DNA from: Janthinobacterium silvisoli
GTDB lineage: Bacteria > Pseudomonadota > Gammaproteobacteria > Burkholderiales > Burkholderiaceae_D
NCBI RefSeq assembly: GCF_014200725.1
Contig: NZ_JACHCL010000003.1
Coordinates: forward strand, 1-64,000
Length of the DNA: 64,000 nucleotides
Reading direction: 5' to 3'
Made by a program: the position numbers and the translations under genes. Shown here piece after piece: positions 16,691 to 25,836 of this stretch. Position 1 is the stretch's first letter. Each line of letters begins with the position of its first letter. The notes beneath the pieces are model-generated. The model saw only the letters and a list, made by a program, of their open reading frames with translations, had not been told where the DNA came from and ran no database searches.

Positions 16691-17835
16691 TTCGGATCCG
16701 CTTTTTTACATGTGTTGCCGCTGCGGCGAGCACGCTTGAAGGACGCCAGCAGCACCAGCGGATGATAGCGGTGATTCACATTCAGGCGCCACGCAAACAG
16801 GGCCACCACAGCCAGCGCCGCCAGCAGGTGCAAGGGCCACCAGGCCACGCCAAAGCCCACCCGTCCCTGCTTCACGCTGGCCTCGGCCACCTTGATCAGG
16901 TTACTGTAGGTGAAGAAGATCAGCAGGGCCACGATCAGGTTGGCCGAACTGCCGGCGCGCGGATTGACGAAGCCCAGCGGAATGGCCAGCAGGATCAGCA
17001 TCAGGGCGATCAGCGGCGCGCTGAGCCGCCATAACAATTCGGCCATGGTGTAGGGATTCGGATCGCGCACCAGCGCCATGGTGCTCATGGCGCGCACGCC
17101 CAGGTCGGCGCCCAGGTCTTGCTGCTTGCTCTCGATGCGCATGATGTACTGCTCGAACTCCATGGTCTGGAAATCGGGCTGGGTCGGCGTCCCCTGGTAG
17201 CGGCGGCCATTTTTGAGCACCAGGAAGCGCTGGCCCTTGGGATCGGTATTGATCACGCCTTCCCTGGCGACGACGACCACGGCACTGCCCTTCTCATCGA
17301 CAGTATTGACGAATACGTTATGCACCAGGTTTTTCTCGCCGCTGGCGCCTTCGACGAAGAAGATACGGTTGCTGCCGGCCGACTCGCGGAACTGGCCCGG
17401 CGTGACTTTTTGCAAATCTTCACGTTTTTCAAAGCGCGTCACATATTCATCGCTTTTTTTCTGCGCCCATGGCGTGGCGTACAGGCTCAGGACGGCCGTC
17501 AGCAGCACCAGCGGCAATCCAAAACTGAGCACCGGCCAGATCCAGCGCCGCAGGCTCAGGCCCGAGGCGAACCACACCACCATTTCCGATTCGCGGTAAC
17601 TGCGCGTGACCACCATCAGCACCGCGATGAAACCGGTGAGGATGAGGATCGTGGGCAGCTGCATCAGCGCGGAAAAGACGATCAGGGACAGGACGTCGGA
17701 CGAGGCGATCTTGCCGCCTGCGGCCTTGCCGAGTATGCCGATCAGCATCCAGGTTAGCAGAATGCTGAATAAAACAGTGAAGGTGGCCCCGGCGGCACTA
17801 GCCAATTCACGTCGAAGGGCGCGTTGAAAGATCAT
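16687..17835 (-). CDS. lptF: LPS export ABC permease LptF
   Basis: A 382-residue permease with the YjgP/YjgQ topology (three plus three membrane helices around a periplasmic domain), beginning MIFQRALRRELA. It is the partner of LptG. A -10-like TATAAA sits only six bases before the ATG and no Shine-Dalgarno sequence is visible, so the message may be leaderless. It is divergent from pepA, as is common in proteobacteria. Confidence 0.95.
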   Translation of the reverse strand: MIFQRALRRELASAAGATFTVLFSILLTWMLIGILGKAAGGKIASSDVLSLIVFSALMQLPTILILTGFIAVLMVVTRSYRESEMVVWFASGLSLRRWIWPVLSFGLPLVLLTAVLSLYATPWAQKKSDEYVTRFEKREDLQKVTPGQFRESAGSNRIFFVEGASGEKNLVHNVFVNTVDEKGSAVVVVAREGVINTDPKGQRFLVLKNGRRYQGTPTQPDFQTMEFEQYIMRIESKQQDLGADLGVRAMSTMALVRDPNPYTMAELLWRLSAPLIALMLILLAIPLGFVNPRAGSSANLIVALLIFFTYSNLIKVAEASVKQGRVGFGVAWWPLHLLAALAVVALFAWRLNVNHRYHPLVLLASFKRARRSGNTCKKADPK

Positions 17836-17902
17836 TCGGAGTTTATAATTCGGGTCAGTTAGTTGAGTAACACGTTACTAGTAAATGAAAACGGAGAACA
17901 AA

Positions 17903-19396
17903 ATGGACTTTAGCATAAAAGCATTCGATACCAAGAGCACCCTGGCCACTGCCAAAAGCGGATGCATCGCGGTTGCGGTATTCGAAAACAAAAAACTGTC
18001 GCCAGCGGCAAAATCGCTGGACAGCAAGGGTGCCATTACGGCTGCGCTGAAGTCCGGCGACATTAGCGGCAAACCTGGCAGCACGTTGCTGCTGCGCGGC
18101 GTGGAAGGTGTCACCGCCGACCGCGTCCTGCTGGTCGGCATGGGCAGCGATGAATCCGTCAGCGAAAAAAGCTTCGCCACCGGCGTGCAAGCTGCCTTGA
18201 AGGCATTCGGCTCGCTGGGCGCTGCGGACGCCATTATCGCATTACCGCTGCAGGAAGTGAAAGAGCGCGACGTCAATTGGGCGATCCGCTGCGTGGTGCA
18301 AGCCGCACACGATAGCGAGTATCGCAACGATACGCAAAAGAGCAAGAAAGACCCGGCACCAGCGGGCGTGCGCAAGATCGTCCTGTCAGCCCCTGCCACG
18401 GCTGCTACGCGCGGCGCACTGGCACAAGCGACCGCCATCGCCAACGGCTCGGACCTGACCCGCACCCTGGGCGACCTGCCAGCGAACATCGCCAACCCGA
18501 CCTACCTGGCCAATACGGCCAAGCAGCTGGCCAAGGATTACAAGTTTGAAGTCGAAGTACTGGACCGCAAACAGCTCGAAGCGCTGAAAATGGGCAGCTT
18601 CCTGTCGGTCACCAACGGCAGCGAACAGCCGCCGAAGTTCATCGTCCTGAAACACATGGGTGGCAAGGCCAAGGATGCGCCAGTGGTCCTGGTTGGCAAA
18701 GGCATCACCTTCGACACGGGCGGCATCTCGCTCAAGGCCGGACCTGGCATGGACGAGATGAAATACGATATGTGCGGCGCTGCGTCAGTACTGGGCACCT
18801 TCCGCGCCATCGGCGAAATGAACCTGAAGCTGAACGTGATCGGCGTCATCGCCGCCTGCGAAAACATGCCATCGGGCCGCGCCACCAAACCGGGCGACAT
18901 CGTCACCTCGATGAATGGCCTGACGATTGAAATCCTGAACACGGATGCCGAAGGCCGTCTGGTACTGTGCGATGCGCTGACCTACGCCGAACGCTTCAAG
19001 CCGGCAGCCGTGGTCGATATCGCCACCCTGACGGGTGCCTGCGTGATCGCGCTGGGCCACCACAACAGCGGCCTGTTTACGCGCAGCGATGCAGCGCATG
19101 ATCAATTGGCCAATGAGTTGCTGGCAGCGGGCAAGCAAGCGAGCGACACCGCATGGCGCATGCCGATCGAAGAGGCTTACAACGAGCAGCTGAAATCGAA
19201 CTTCGCCGACCTGGCCAACATCGGCACGCCAGGCGGCGGTTCGGTGACGGCAGCGGCCTTTTTGGAAAACTTCACCAAGAAGTACACCTGGGCCCATCTG
19301 GATATCGCCGGCACGGCATGGAAATCGGGCGCTGCCAAAGGCGCGACCGGACGTCCAGTCCCTCTGCTGACGACCTTCCTGATCAACCGCGTATAA
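17903..19396 (+). CDS. pepA: Leucyl aminopeptidase PepA
   Basis: A 497-residue M17 aminopeptidase. The metal-binding and catalytic segments are intact: [16 protein letters not shown] and the family signature NTDAEGRL (about 347-354). It removes N-terminal residues from peptides with two metal ions as a hexamer. In E. coli PepA also binds DNA. The ATG at 17903 is preceded by GGAG. A slightly earlier in-frame ATG at 17885 lies upstream of that site and is less likely. A strong terminator follows. Confidence 0.96.
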   Translation: MDFSIKAFDTKSTLATAKSGCIAVAVFENKKLSPAAKSLDSKGAITAALKSGDISGKPGSTLLLRGVEGVTADRVLLVGMGSDESVSEKSFATGVQAALKAFGSLGAADAIIALPLQEVKERDVNWAIRCVVQAAHDSEYRNDTQKSKKDPAPAGVRKIVLSAPATAATRGALAQATAIANGSDLTRTLGDLPANIANPTYLANTAKQLAKDYKFEVEVLDRKQLEALKMGSFLSVTNGSEQPPKFIVLKHMGGKAKDAPVVLVGKGITFDTGGISLKAGPGMDEMKYDMCGAASVLGTFRAIGEMNLKLNVIGVIAACENMPSGRATKPGDIVTSMNGLTIEILNTDAEGRLVLCDALTYAERFKPAAVVDIATLTGACVIALGHHNSGLFTRSDAAHDQLANELLAAGKQASDTAWRMPIEEAYNEQLKSNFADLANIGTPGGGSVTAAAFLENFTKKYTWAHLDIAGTAWKSGAAKGATGRPVPLLTTFLINRV

Positions 19397-19409
19397 GCCT
19401 TTGATCCAG

Positions 19410-19450
19410 AAAAAAAGCCGCCATGATAAATAATCATGGCGGCTTTTTTA
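19410..19450. terminator. Bidirectional intrinsic terminator
   Basis: A long perfect stem (AAAAAGCCGCCATGAT / ATCATGGCGGCTTTTT) with a five-base loop, with A and T runs on the two sides. It lies between pepA and the converging lipoprotein gene and can serve both. Confidence 0.92.
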
Positions 19451-19463
19451 TGTCTGGTGGATT

Positions 19464-19991
19464 TCAATAAACGACCGGATCCGGCACCGGCGACGGCGTC
19501 ACCCTGGGCTGAACTACCGGTTGCGGCACCGCTTCAACTGGCGCGGCTGCAGGCTTGGCAGCCACTGGTGCTGGCGGCGGCGCCATGCGCGCCGGGTCTT
19601 GCATGATGATGGTCAGGGTGGACGGGTAATCGAAGCCGGCGCCCGTATTGCGGTCGACAAAATAGCCGACGCCCAGGGTCAGGATCACATTGCCCCACAC
19701 GCTGCCATTGAGCTTGGGATCGATCGTGTTATCGGTCACGACGGCCGGCGAACCGGTCTTCCTGCAATCGACTTTCAAGGGAGCCTGGCTCTTGCGGATG
19801 GTGATGCGGCCGGGTGTGGTGACAAACCACTTGCCCACATCATTGCTGAGAATGCACCCGGCGCCATATAGTTCGCGGTTATCCTGGATGGTTTGCACCA
19901 GCACCATCTGGTCGGTGTTGCCGGTCAGCGTGGCGCAGCCGCCCAGCGCGGACAGCAATCCAACAGTGGCAATAGCGGTGCGATGGCGCAT
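19464..19991 (-). CDS. Putative lipoprotein of unknown function
   Basis: A 175-residue protein with a lipoprotein signal peptide: a hydrophobic stretch ending LSALGGC, with Cys19 as the likely lipidated residue. Next comes a segment with GAGCILSNDVGKWFVTTPG, reminiscent of small proteins that follow lipoprotein boxes in pseudomonads. The last 40 residues are rich in proline, alanine and valine and probably span the periplasm or peptidoglycan. I do not recognise a named family. It is the last gene of a four-gene minus-strand run starting at 21068. Confidence 0.75.
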   Translation of the reverse strand: MRHRTAIATVGLLSALGGCATLTGNTDQMVLVQTIQDNRELYGAGCILSNDVGKWFVTTPGRITIRKSQAPLKVDCRKTGSPAVVTDNTIDPKLNGSVWGNVILTLGVGYFVDRNTGAGFDYPSTLTIIMQDPARMAPPPAPVAAKPAAAPVEAVPQPVVQPRVTPSPVPDPVVY

Positions 19992-19997
19992 GGAGGA

Positions 19998-20471
19998 TCA
20001 GCGTACGGGGATAGGCTGGTCAGCTGGCACGGCGACGGCAGTGACGCTGTTTTTCGGGCTGCCATCGACCAGGCGGTCTGAATACACGAGGTAGACCAGC
20101 GCATTGCGCTTGGCGTCCACCATGCGCACTACGCGCACATGCTTGAAAAAGATGGAAGCGCGCTCGCTGAAGACTTCTTCCTGCTGCGGCAGCTTGCCCT
20201 TGAATTGCAACGGCCCTACCTGGCGGCAGGCGACGGCTGCATCCGCCTTGTCTTCCGCCAGGCCGACGGCGCCCTTGATGCCGCCCGTCTTGGCGCGCGA
20301 CAGATAGCAGCTGACGCCGCCCACCTTGGGGTCGTCATACGCTTCCACCACGATCTTGTGGTCAGGGCCGATCAACTTGAACACCGTATCGACGGAACCG
20401 ATCGTTTCAGCCTGCGCCGCAGCACAGGCCAAACCGAGCAGCAAGGCACTAGCCAGCAAGGATGTTTTCAT
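19998..20471 (-). CDS. CreA-family periplasmic protein
   Basis: A 157-residue exported protein: Sec signal peptide [21 protein letters not shown], then the CreA core ([37 protein letters not shown]). CreA proteins are small and of unknown function, found widely in proteobacteria. I chose the ATG at 20471 because the signal peptide then begins at residue 1. An ATG at 20492 overlaps the upstream stop (TGATG) and would add seven residues, so it remains possible. Confidence 0.82.
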   Translation of the reverse strand: MKTSLLASALLLGLACAAAQAETIGSVDTVFKLIGPDHKIVVEAYDDPKVGGVSCYLSRAKTGGIKGAVGLAEDKADAAVACRQVGPLQFKGKLPQQEEVFSERASIFFKHVRVVRMVDAKRNALVYLVYSDRLVDGSPKNSVTAVAVPADQPIPVR

Positions 20472-20491
20472 GGAGTCCGCCCAGTGAGGCA

Positions 20492-20680
20492 TCAGTTGAT
20501 GGGAGCAAAACGCTGCACCATGACACCGTCGACCTCGATCAGCTGAAAGAACACGTCTTTCGGCCGGGTCCAGATCGAGCCATCAGCGGCGCGGTAGACG
20601 ATCATGGGCGTCAAATCAGATTCCAGCGTGGCTTCGCACACCAGTTCGTAAATGCCGCCCTTGTAATGCCGGTAACGCAT
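20492..20680 (-). CDS. DUF1653 protein
   Basis: A 62-residue cytoplasmic protein with the DUF1653 pattern: [15 protein letters not shown] at the start, then [15 protein letters not shown] and a final FFQLIEVDG. The fold is a small beta barrel and its role is unknown. The start at 20680 has GAGGGGA upstream. It lies 10 bp after the preceding gene and overlaps the following CreA-family gene if the longer start of that gene is used. Confidence 0.82.
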   Translation of the reverse strand: MRYRHYKGGIYELVCEATLESDLTPMIVYRAADGSIWTRPKDVFFQLIEVDGVMVQRFAPIN

Positions 20681-20690
20681 CGCCGTCCCC

Positions 20691-21068
20691 TCAAGCCGTG
20701 GAATCTTCACTCTTCTCGTCAGTCAGCGCCTTTTGCTTCATTTTCAGGCCCTGGATCACTTTCAAAATGCTTTCCATGCCGGCTGCGCCATCGGCGCCGC
20801 TGAAGGCCTCAAGTACTTCATTGAGCACTTTGTTGCGCACGGCGGCTTCGTCGGACGAGATTTCCAGTGCGCGCTGCGCCTGGGCTTTGGCCGCCTTTTC
20901 AGCCGCACTGACGCGCGGCTTGGTAGCCGTCTTGCCATGCGTCAAAGCAGCCTGCCAGATCACCCAGCGGCGCTGGGTTTCAAAAATCAGGTACTCTTCC
21001 GGCTTGTCTTCTCTTCGCCGCACAATGTGGCCGTCACGCTGCGCCCACGCTTCAAATGCAGTTCGCAT
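20691..21068 (-). CDS. Hypothetical protein, first gene of small operon
   Basis: A 125-residue soluble protein. The N-terminal half contains FEAWAQRDGHIVRRREDKPEEY and TQRRWVIWQAA, resembling short phage-type or DUF-like proteins. The C-terminal half (50-115) is rich in Ala, Lys and Glu and probably helical or coiled coil. I do not recognise a function. The ATG at 21068 is preceded by AAGGAAG. It probably heads the transcript with the DUF1653, CreA-type and lipoprotein genes. Confidence 0.7.
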   Translation of the reverse strand: MRTAFEAWAQRDGHIVRRREDKPEEYLIFETQRRWVIWQAALTHGKTATKPRVSAAEKAAKAQAQRALEISSDEAAVRNKVLNEVLEAFSGADGAAGMESILKVIQGLKMKQKALTDEKSEDSTA

Positions 21069-21083
21069 TTTCTTCCTTTGCAA

Positions 21084-21662
21084 ATGCTACGCGCAAGTCT
21101 CACTATTAAAACTGCAATGTTTCCAGATGGTACCATTTATTGACGAAACAAAATAGTATCCAACATGTAGTACTGCAATTTGCATAACAAGTCTGGCGGC
21201 GCCTACGGACGAATTCTGCGATTCGCCCACGGCACAGTGGTCATGTAATTCGGAACAGCAATTACAACTGATTCCTACTTGTTTAGTTATAAGCTGCAAC
21301 AAAATCTGTGTGACACAGTTGTTACATTCTGCCATTTTAGTAGTTTTTATCGCGATTTAGCGAGAAACTTTAAGCTTTATCGCATGAAAAAGCGACAGGT
21401 GGCGCACCAATCACAGCACTTATGCCAAATCAAACATAGGGCTTGATCAATGATACACAAAAACATAATATTTATGCGTCACGATTGGCTAAAAATAAAT
21501 ACTTTTTCTATATTAATTTTACCCTAGGGCAAATAAAATTGCACATATTTTCAGCCTGTGACAGCCCCGGCGAAAAACGGCGAGCAGGCTGGCAGGACGC
21601 CAGTAACACGCATGCGGTAAGATTCGCGCCTATCGTCAGCCCATCAAACAAGGATTTACCCC
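21084..21662. other. AT-rich intergenic region
   Basis: About 580 bp without a supportable gene. It is distinctly AT-rich compared with its neighbours and must hold the promoters of the minus-strand run starting at 21068 and of exonuclease III (AAGGA at about 21650). An 82-codon minus-strand opening at 21087-21335 has unusual cysteine-rich content and no ribosome binding site, so I do not call it. No RNA gene is recognisable. Confidence 0.5.
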
Positions 21663-22427
21663 ATGAAAATCGCCACCTGGAACGTCAACTCGCTGAAAGT
21701 GCGCCTGCCGCAAGTGCTGCAGTGGCTGGCCGACAACCCGGTCGACATACTGTGCCTGCAAGAAACCAAACTGACCGATGACAAATTCCCCGCCGCCGAG
21801 ATCGAGGCGGCCGGCTACCAGGTCGTCTTCAGCGGCCAGAAAACCTATAACGGCGTGGCCATCCTGTCGAAGCTGCCGATCACCGACGTCGTCAAGAATA
21901 ATCCCCTTTATGAAGATGCGCAGCAGCGCATCCTGGCCGCCACCATAGCCGGTGTGCGCGTGGTGTGCGCCTACGTGCCCAATGGGCAGAGTATCGACTC
22001 CGACAAATATGAATACAAGCTGGGCTGGCTGGCCTCCCTGCACGACTGGCTGGCCGAAGAAGCGCGCCAGCATCCGCAACTGGCCGTGGTAGGCGACTAC
22101 AACATCGCACCCGATGACCGCGACGTGCATGACCCCGTCGCCTGGGCCGGCCAGGTACTGGTGTCGGACAAGGAACGCGCCGCCCTGCAGCGCCTGTTCG
22201 ACATCGGCCTGGCCGACGCCTTCCGCCTGTTCGAGCAGGCGGACAAATCGTTCAGCTGGTGGGATTACCGTCAGTTGGGCTTTCGCCTGAACAAGGGCCT
22301 GCGCATCGACCATATTTTGCTCTCGCCAGCCCTGGTAGCGCGCTGCAGCGCCTGCATCATCGACAGGGTGCCGCGCAAGTGGGAACAGCCTTCCGACCAT
22401 GCACCGGTCGTTGCCACCATCGATTAA
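21663..22427 (+). CDS. xthA: Exodeoxyribonuclease III
   Basis: A 254-residue AP endonuclease/3'-5' exonuclease of the EEP fold. Conserved elements are the N-terminal KIATWNVNSLK, the metal-binding Glu in CLQETKL, GDYNIAP, and the C-terminal SDHAPV. It repairs abasic sites. AAGGA precedes the start. The gene converges on the GGDEF/EAL gene with only 8 bp between stops, in an AT-rich ATTAATTAAATA direct repeat. Confidence 0.95.
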   Translation: MKIATWNVNSLKVRLPQVLQWLADNPVDILCLQETKLTDDKFPAAEIEAAGYQVVFSGQKTYNGVAILSKLPITDVVKNNPLYEDAQQRILAATIAGVRVVCAYVPNGQSIDSDKYEYKLGWLASLHDWLAEEARQHPQLAVVGDYNIAPDDRDVHDPVAWAGQVLVSDKERAALQRLFDIGLADAFRLFEQADKSFSWWDYRQLGFRLNKGLRIDHILLSPALVARCSACIIDRVPRKWEQPSDHAPVVATID

Positions 22428-22435
22428 TTAAATAA

Positions 22436-25400
22436 TTAATTAAATAAGCGCCTGCGTTCCAGTAAAGCCTGCGCATTGACTGCAGGCACTGGCGCGGAGA
22501 ACAGATAACCCTGCGCATAGCGGCAACCGCTGACCTGCAGCAGGGCGAATTGCTCCTCTGTTTCCACGCCTTCGGCCACGGCCGACAACTGCAGACTGTC
22601 GGCCAGCGCGATGATGGCCGAGACGATGGCGCGGTCTTCCGCGCTCTGCCCCAGGTCCTTGATGAAGGCGCGGTCGATCTTGACCTTCTTGACGGGGAAA
22701 CGCTTCAAATACGCCAGGCTGGAATAGCCGGTGCCAAAGTCGTCGATCGACAAGCGCAGCCCCATCGCATTAATCTGCCGCAGGATGTCGAGCGTGTGTT
22801 CGCCATGCTGCATCAGCGCCGTTTCCGTAATTTCAAATTCCAGCAGGGCCGGATCGATGCCGCTCTCCTTCAATATGCTCGCGATGGACGCCACCAGGCC
22901 CTTGTGCATGAACTGGCGCGGCGACAGATTGACCGCCAGCGGCACCGGCAGCAAGCCCTGCGCCTGCCAGGCCATGCTTTGTTCGCAGGCGCGCCGCATC
23001 ACCCATTCGCCGACCGGCACGATCAAGCCGTTTTCTTCCATGATGGGTATGAAGCGGTCCGGCAGCACCAGGCCGTGGCCCGGACGGCGCCAGCGCAGCA
23101 GCACTTCCATGCCGTGCAGGCTGCGTGTGGCGATATCGATCACGGGCTGATACACCAACTCGAACTGGTCTTGCGCCAGCGCCGTGCGCAAGCTGCTTTC
23201 CAGGTCAAAATGCAGGGCCGCCGCCTGGTTCATGGCATGCGTGAAGAACTGGTAATTGTTGCGGCCATTGCCCTTGGCGTGATACATGGCCGCGTCGGCA
23301 TGGCGCATCAGCGCATCGACATCGCCACCGTCATCGGGATACAGGCAAATGCCGATCGATGGCGTGATGTGCAGCACATGGCCATCGAGCGGAAACGCCG
23401 GTGTCAAAGATTCGATGATTTTCTCGGCCACACGCGCCGCTTCATCCGCGCCACGTATGCCGGGCACCAGCACCACGAATTCATCACCGCCCAGGCGCGC
23501 AACCGTATCGCTGGCGCGCACCGCGCGGCACAGCCGGCTGGCCACTTCCTTGAGCAGGCTGTCGCCCGTCATATGGCCCAGCGAATCGTTGATGGTCTTG
23601 AAGCGGTCCAGGTCGATGAACATCACGGCCAGCTTGCGCGCCGAGCGCTGCGACGCCAAAATGGCCCGTTCCAGGCGGTCCGTCAGCAAGGCGCGGTTCG
23701 GCAGACCCGTCAGGCTGTCGTGATAGGCCATGTGGTGCACGCGCGCCTCGGCCTGGCGCCGCTCGATGATTTCATCCTGCAACTGGGTATTGGCGCCGGC
23801 CAGTTCGGCCGTACGCTCGAACACGCGCAACTCCAGCTCATCGCGCGCGCGGCGCACCGCGTCGGCAGCCTCGCGGCGCGCCGTCACGTCGTCGACCATC
23901 CATACCGAACGCCCATGCACCTGCGCCAGGTCGAACGGCCGGCCTGATAGCCGCGCCCAGAAGCGGCTGCCATCCTTGCGCACCAGCTGGTATTCGGCCA
24001 TGTGCACGCGGCCAGCCTCGAAATCGCGCGCAGTCTCGCCGCGCGCGACCTTCCACGAAGCCAGGTCCGGATACAGCGCCTGCACGGAAAGGCGATTGAC
24101 CTCGCCCGGCGCATAGCCGAACAGCTCTTCCATCTTGCTGTTACAGCGCAGGTTGTAGCCGCCTTCGACCACCGCGATACCCAGCACGGCGCTGTCGAGG
24201 ATAGCCTGGTTTTCCAGCAGCGCATTGCGTAGCGATTCTTCGGCCCGCTTGGCTTCCGTGCGGTCTTCGATGATCCAGATGGTGCCGGCACCAGGATCGT
24301 CCGGGTTGACCACGTAGGCGATCAGCTGCGCCCACAAGGTCGTGCCGTCGCTGCGCTGCATGTCCACTTCAGTCTGGAACGGTTTGCCCACCGACAGGAA
24401 GGGAAAGGCGGCCGCCCCCAGCATGTCGTAGGAATCCTGCGATACATACAGCGCGCGGCCGGGCAAGCCCAGCGCCTCGTCGCCACGGTAGCGGAACATC
24501 TCGGCAAAACCCGTGTTGTAGCGCGTGATCAGGCGCTGCTTGGTAAACAGGATGCTGACCGAGGCGTTGGTCATGATGGCCGCCACTTCCATCTGCGTCT
24601 GGCGGCTCACGCTGACATCCTCGAGTATCCAGATGGCGCCCTCTTCGCTTTGCTCCTGGTCGACGGCATTGGCGCGGATACGGCACCAGAACAGGCTGCC
24701 GTCGCGGCGGCGGAACTGCGCCTCTTCCTGTTCATACGGCAGTCCCTGGCCCAGCCGCGGCGCCGCCTGCAGGCCGAACTGCGCATAGGCTTCAGACGAA
24801 GGAAACAGTTCGGCCGCCGCGCGGCCCGTCAGTTCCTGCTGCGTGTAGCCAAACATCTCGGCGAAGCGGGGATTGCAGCGCAGGATCAGGCGCGAGCGCG
24901 AAAACAGGATGCCGACCGAGGCATTGTCCAGGATCGCCTGCTGCTCCAGCATGGCGTGGCGCAGCTGATCCTCGTCGCGGCGGTGATCGCTGATATCTTC
25001 GAGTATCCACACCGTGCCATCGTCAGGATGCAGGGGATCGACGGCGCGGCCATGCAGGCGGCTCCAGAACAAGCTGCCATCCTGGCGCCGCAATTCCAGC
25101 TCGGTGCAAAAGGATTTGCCTTTCGCTAGCAGCGGCGTAGCCGCCATGCCCAGTTCCTGGTAGTGCTGCGGCGAGCGGTATAGCACCACGCCGGGCAGCC
25201 GCGTCAACTGATGGCGCGCATAACCGAGCATTTCGGCTGCGCGGATATTGCACTCCTCGATGACGCCCGCCTTGGTAAACAAGATGCCAACGGCCGCGCT
25301 TTCCAGGATGGCCTGCTGTTCCAGAAACGTCTTGCGCAGCGCCTGCTGGTCCATCTGCCGCACGCTGATATCGGCAAACACCAGGGTCGCGCCCATGCTG

Positions 25401-25705
25401 GCATCGGGGAGCAGCAAAGGCTTGCTCCAGATTTGCACGGCCACGCCGCCTTGCAGATTGCTTTCCCATTGACGCTCGCGCCCTGCCGGACCCAGTGCGC
25501 CGCGCAGCATGCTGCTGCTCGACGCCCGGTAAGTGTCGCTGAAGCAGTCTGCCAGCAACTTCCCCGTCACATCCATACCCAACAGAGTATGCAATGCGCT
25601 ATTGACCGCCAGCACCAGGCCACCCGCATCGCAGGCACAGGCGGGCAAGGCAATCAGCTGCAAGGCATCGTCTAGGGTATTGGAAGAAGTCGGCACACAG
25701 TTCAT
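22436..25705 (-). CDS. Multi-PAS GGDEF/EAL cyclic-di-GMP protein
   Basis: A protein of about 1089 residues without obvious membrane segments. Five PAS-like units fill roughly residues 1-610. Four share a repeated opening (Q/M-A-I-L-x-x-A/S-x-x-G-I-L-F) and end WI(L/I)EDxS, evidence of tandem duplication. A coiled coil (about 610-650) leads to GGDEF with an intact RLGGDEF site and an RASD inhibitory site five residues upstream. The EAL domain carries EVLLRW in place of EALLRW and an intact DDFGTGYSSL. Both cyclase and phosphodiesterase activity are possible. The start at 25705 lacks a clear ribosome binding site and is tentative. Confidence 0.9.
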   Translation of the reverse strand: MNCVPTSSNTLDDALQLIALPACACDAGGLVLAVNSALHTLLGMDVTGKLLADCFSDTYRASSSSMLRGALGPAGRERQWESNLQGGVAVQIWSKPLLLPDASMGATLVFADISVRQMDQQALRKTFLEQQAILESAAVGILFTKAGVIEECNIRAAEMLGYARHQLTRLPGVVLYRSPQHYQELGMAATPLLAKGKSFCTELELRRQDGSLFWSRLHGRAVDPLHPDDGTVWILEDISDHRRDEDQLRHAMLEQQAILDNASVGILFSRSRLILRCNPRFAEMFGYTQQELTGRAAAELFPSSEAYAQFGLQAAPRLGQGLPYEQEEAQFRRRDGSLFWCRIRANAVDQEQSEEGAIWILEDVSVSRQTQMEVAAIMTNASVSILFTKQRLITRYNTGFAEMFRYRGDEALGLPGRALYVSQDSYDMLGAAAFPFLSVGKPFQTEVDMQRSDGTTLWAQLIAYVVNPDDPGAGTIWIIEDRTEAKRAEESLRNALLENQAILDSAVLGIAVVEGGYNLRCNSKMEELFGYAPGEVNRLSVQALYPDLASWKVARGETARDFEAGRVHMAEYQLVRKDGSRFWARLSGRPFDLAQVHGRSVWMVDDVTARREAADAVRRARDELELRVFERTAELAGANTQLQDEIIERRQAEARVHHMAYHDSLTGLPNRALLTDRLERAILASQRSARKLAVMFIDLDRFKTINDSLGHMTGDSLLKEVASRLCRAVRASDTVARLGGDEFVVLVPGIRGADEAARVAEKIIESLTPAFPLDGHVLHITPSIGICLYPDDGGDVDALMRHADAAMYHAKGNGRNNYQFFTHAMNQAAALHFDLESSLRTALAQDQFELVYQPVIDIATRSLHGMEVLLRWRRPGHGLVLPDRFIPIMEENGLIVPVGEWVMRRACEQSMAWQAQGLLPVPLAVNLSPRQFMHKGLVASIASILKESGIDPALLEFEITETALMQHGEHTLDILRQINAMGLRLSIDDFGTGYSSLAYLKRFPVKKVKIDRAFIKDLGQSAEDRAIVSAIIALADSLQLSAVAEGVETEEQFALLQVSGCRYAQGYLFSAPVPAVNAQALLERRRLFN

Positions 25706-25836
25706 GGTCAGCCATACAGTTGAGGCACCCGGGCACACGGTGCTGACAGATCATAGCCCAGTTTCTGCGCATTCCTCCAACTTCCATCGCTAGAGGAGAT
25801 GCTCTATGTCCACAAGCAAATCGTTTAGAATAAAGC

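Noticed and set aside
21087..21335. Minus-strand 82-codon frame in the AT-rich gap
   Set aside because: There is no ribosome binding site and the cysteine content is odd. It lies in a composition unlike neighbouring genes and shows no similarity I can recognise.
22426..22450. ATTAATTAAATA direct repeat at the xthA / GGDEF gene junction considered as an attachment site or terminator
   Set aside because: It is short and AT-only, contains the stop codons of both genes, and no integrase, tRNA or stem with a T run is present.
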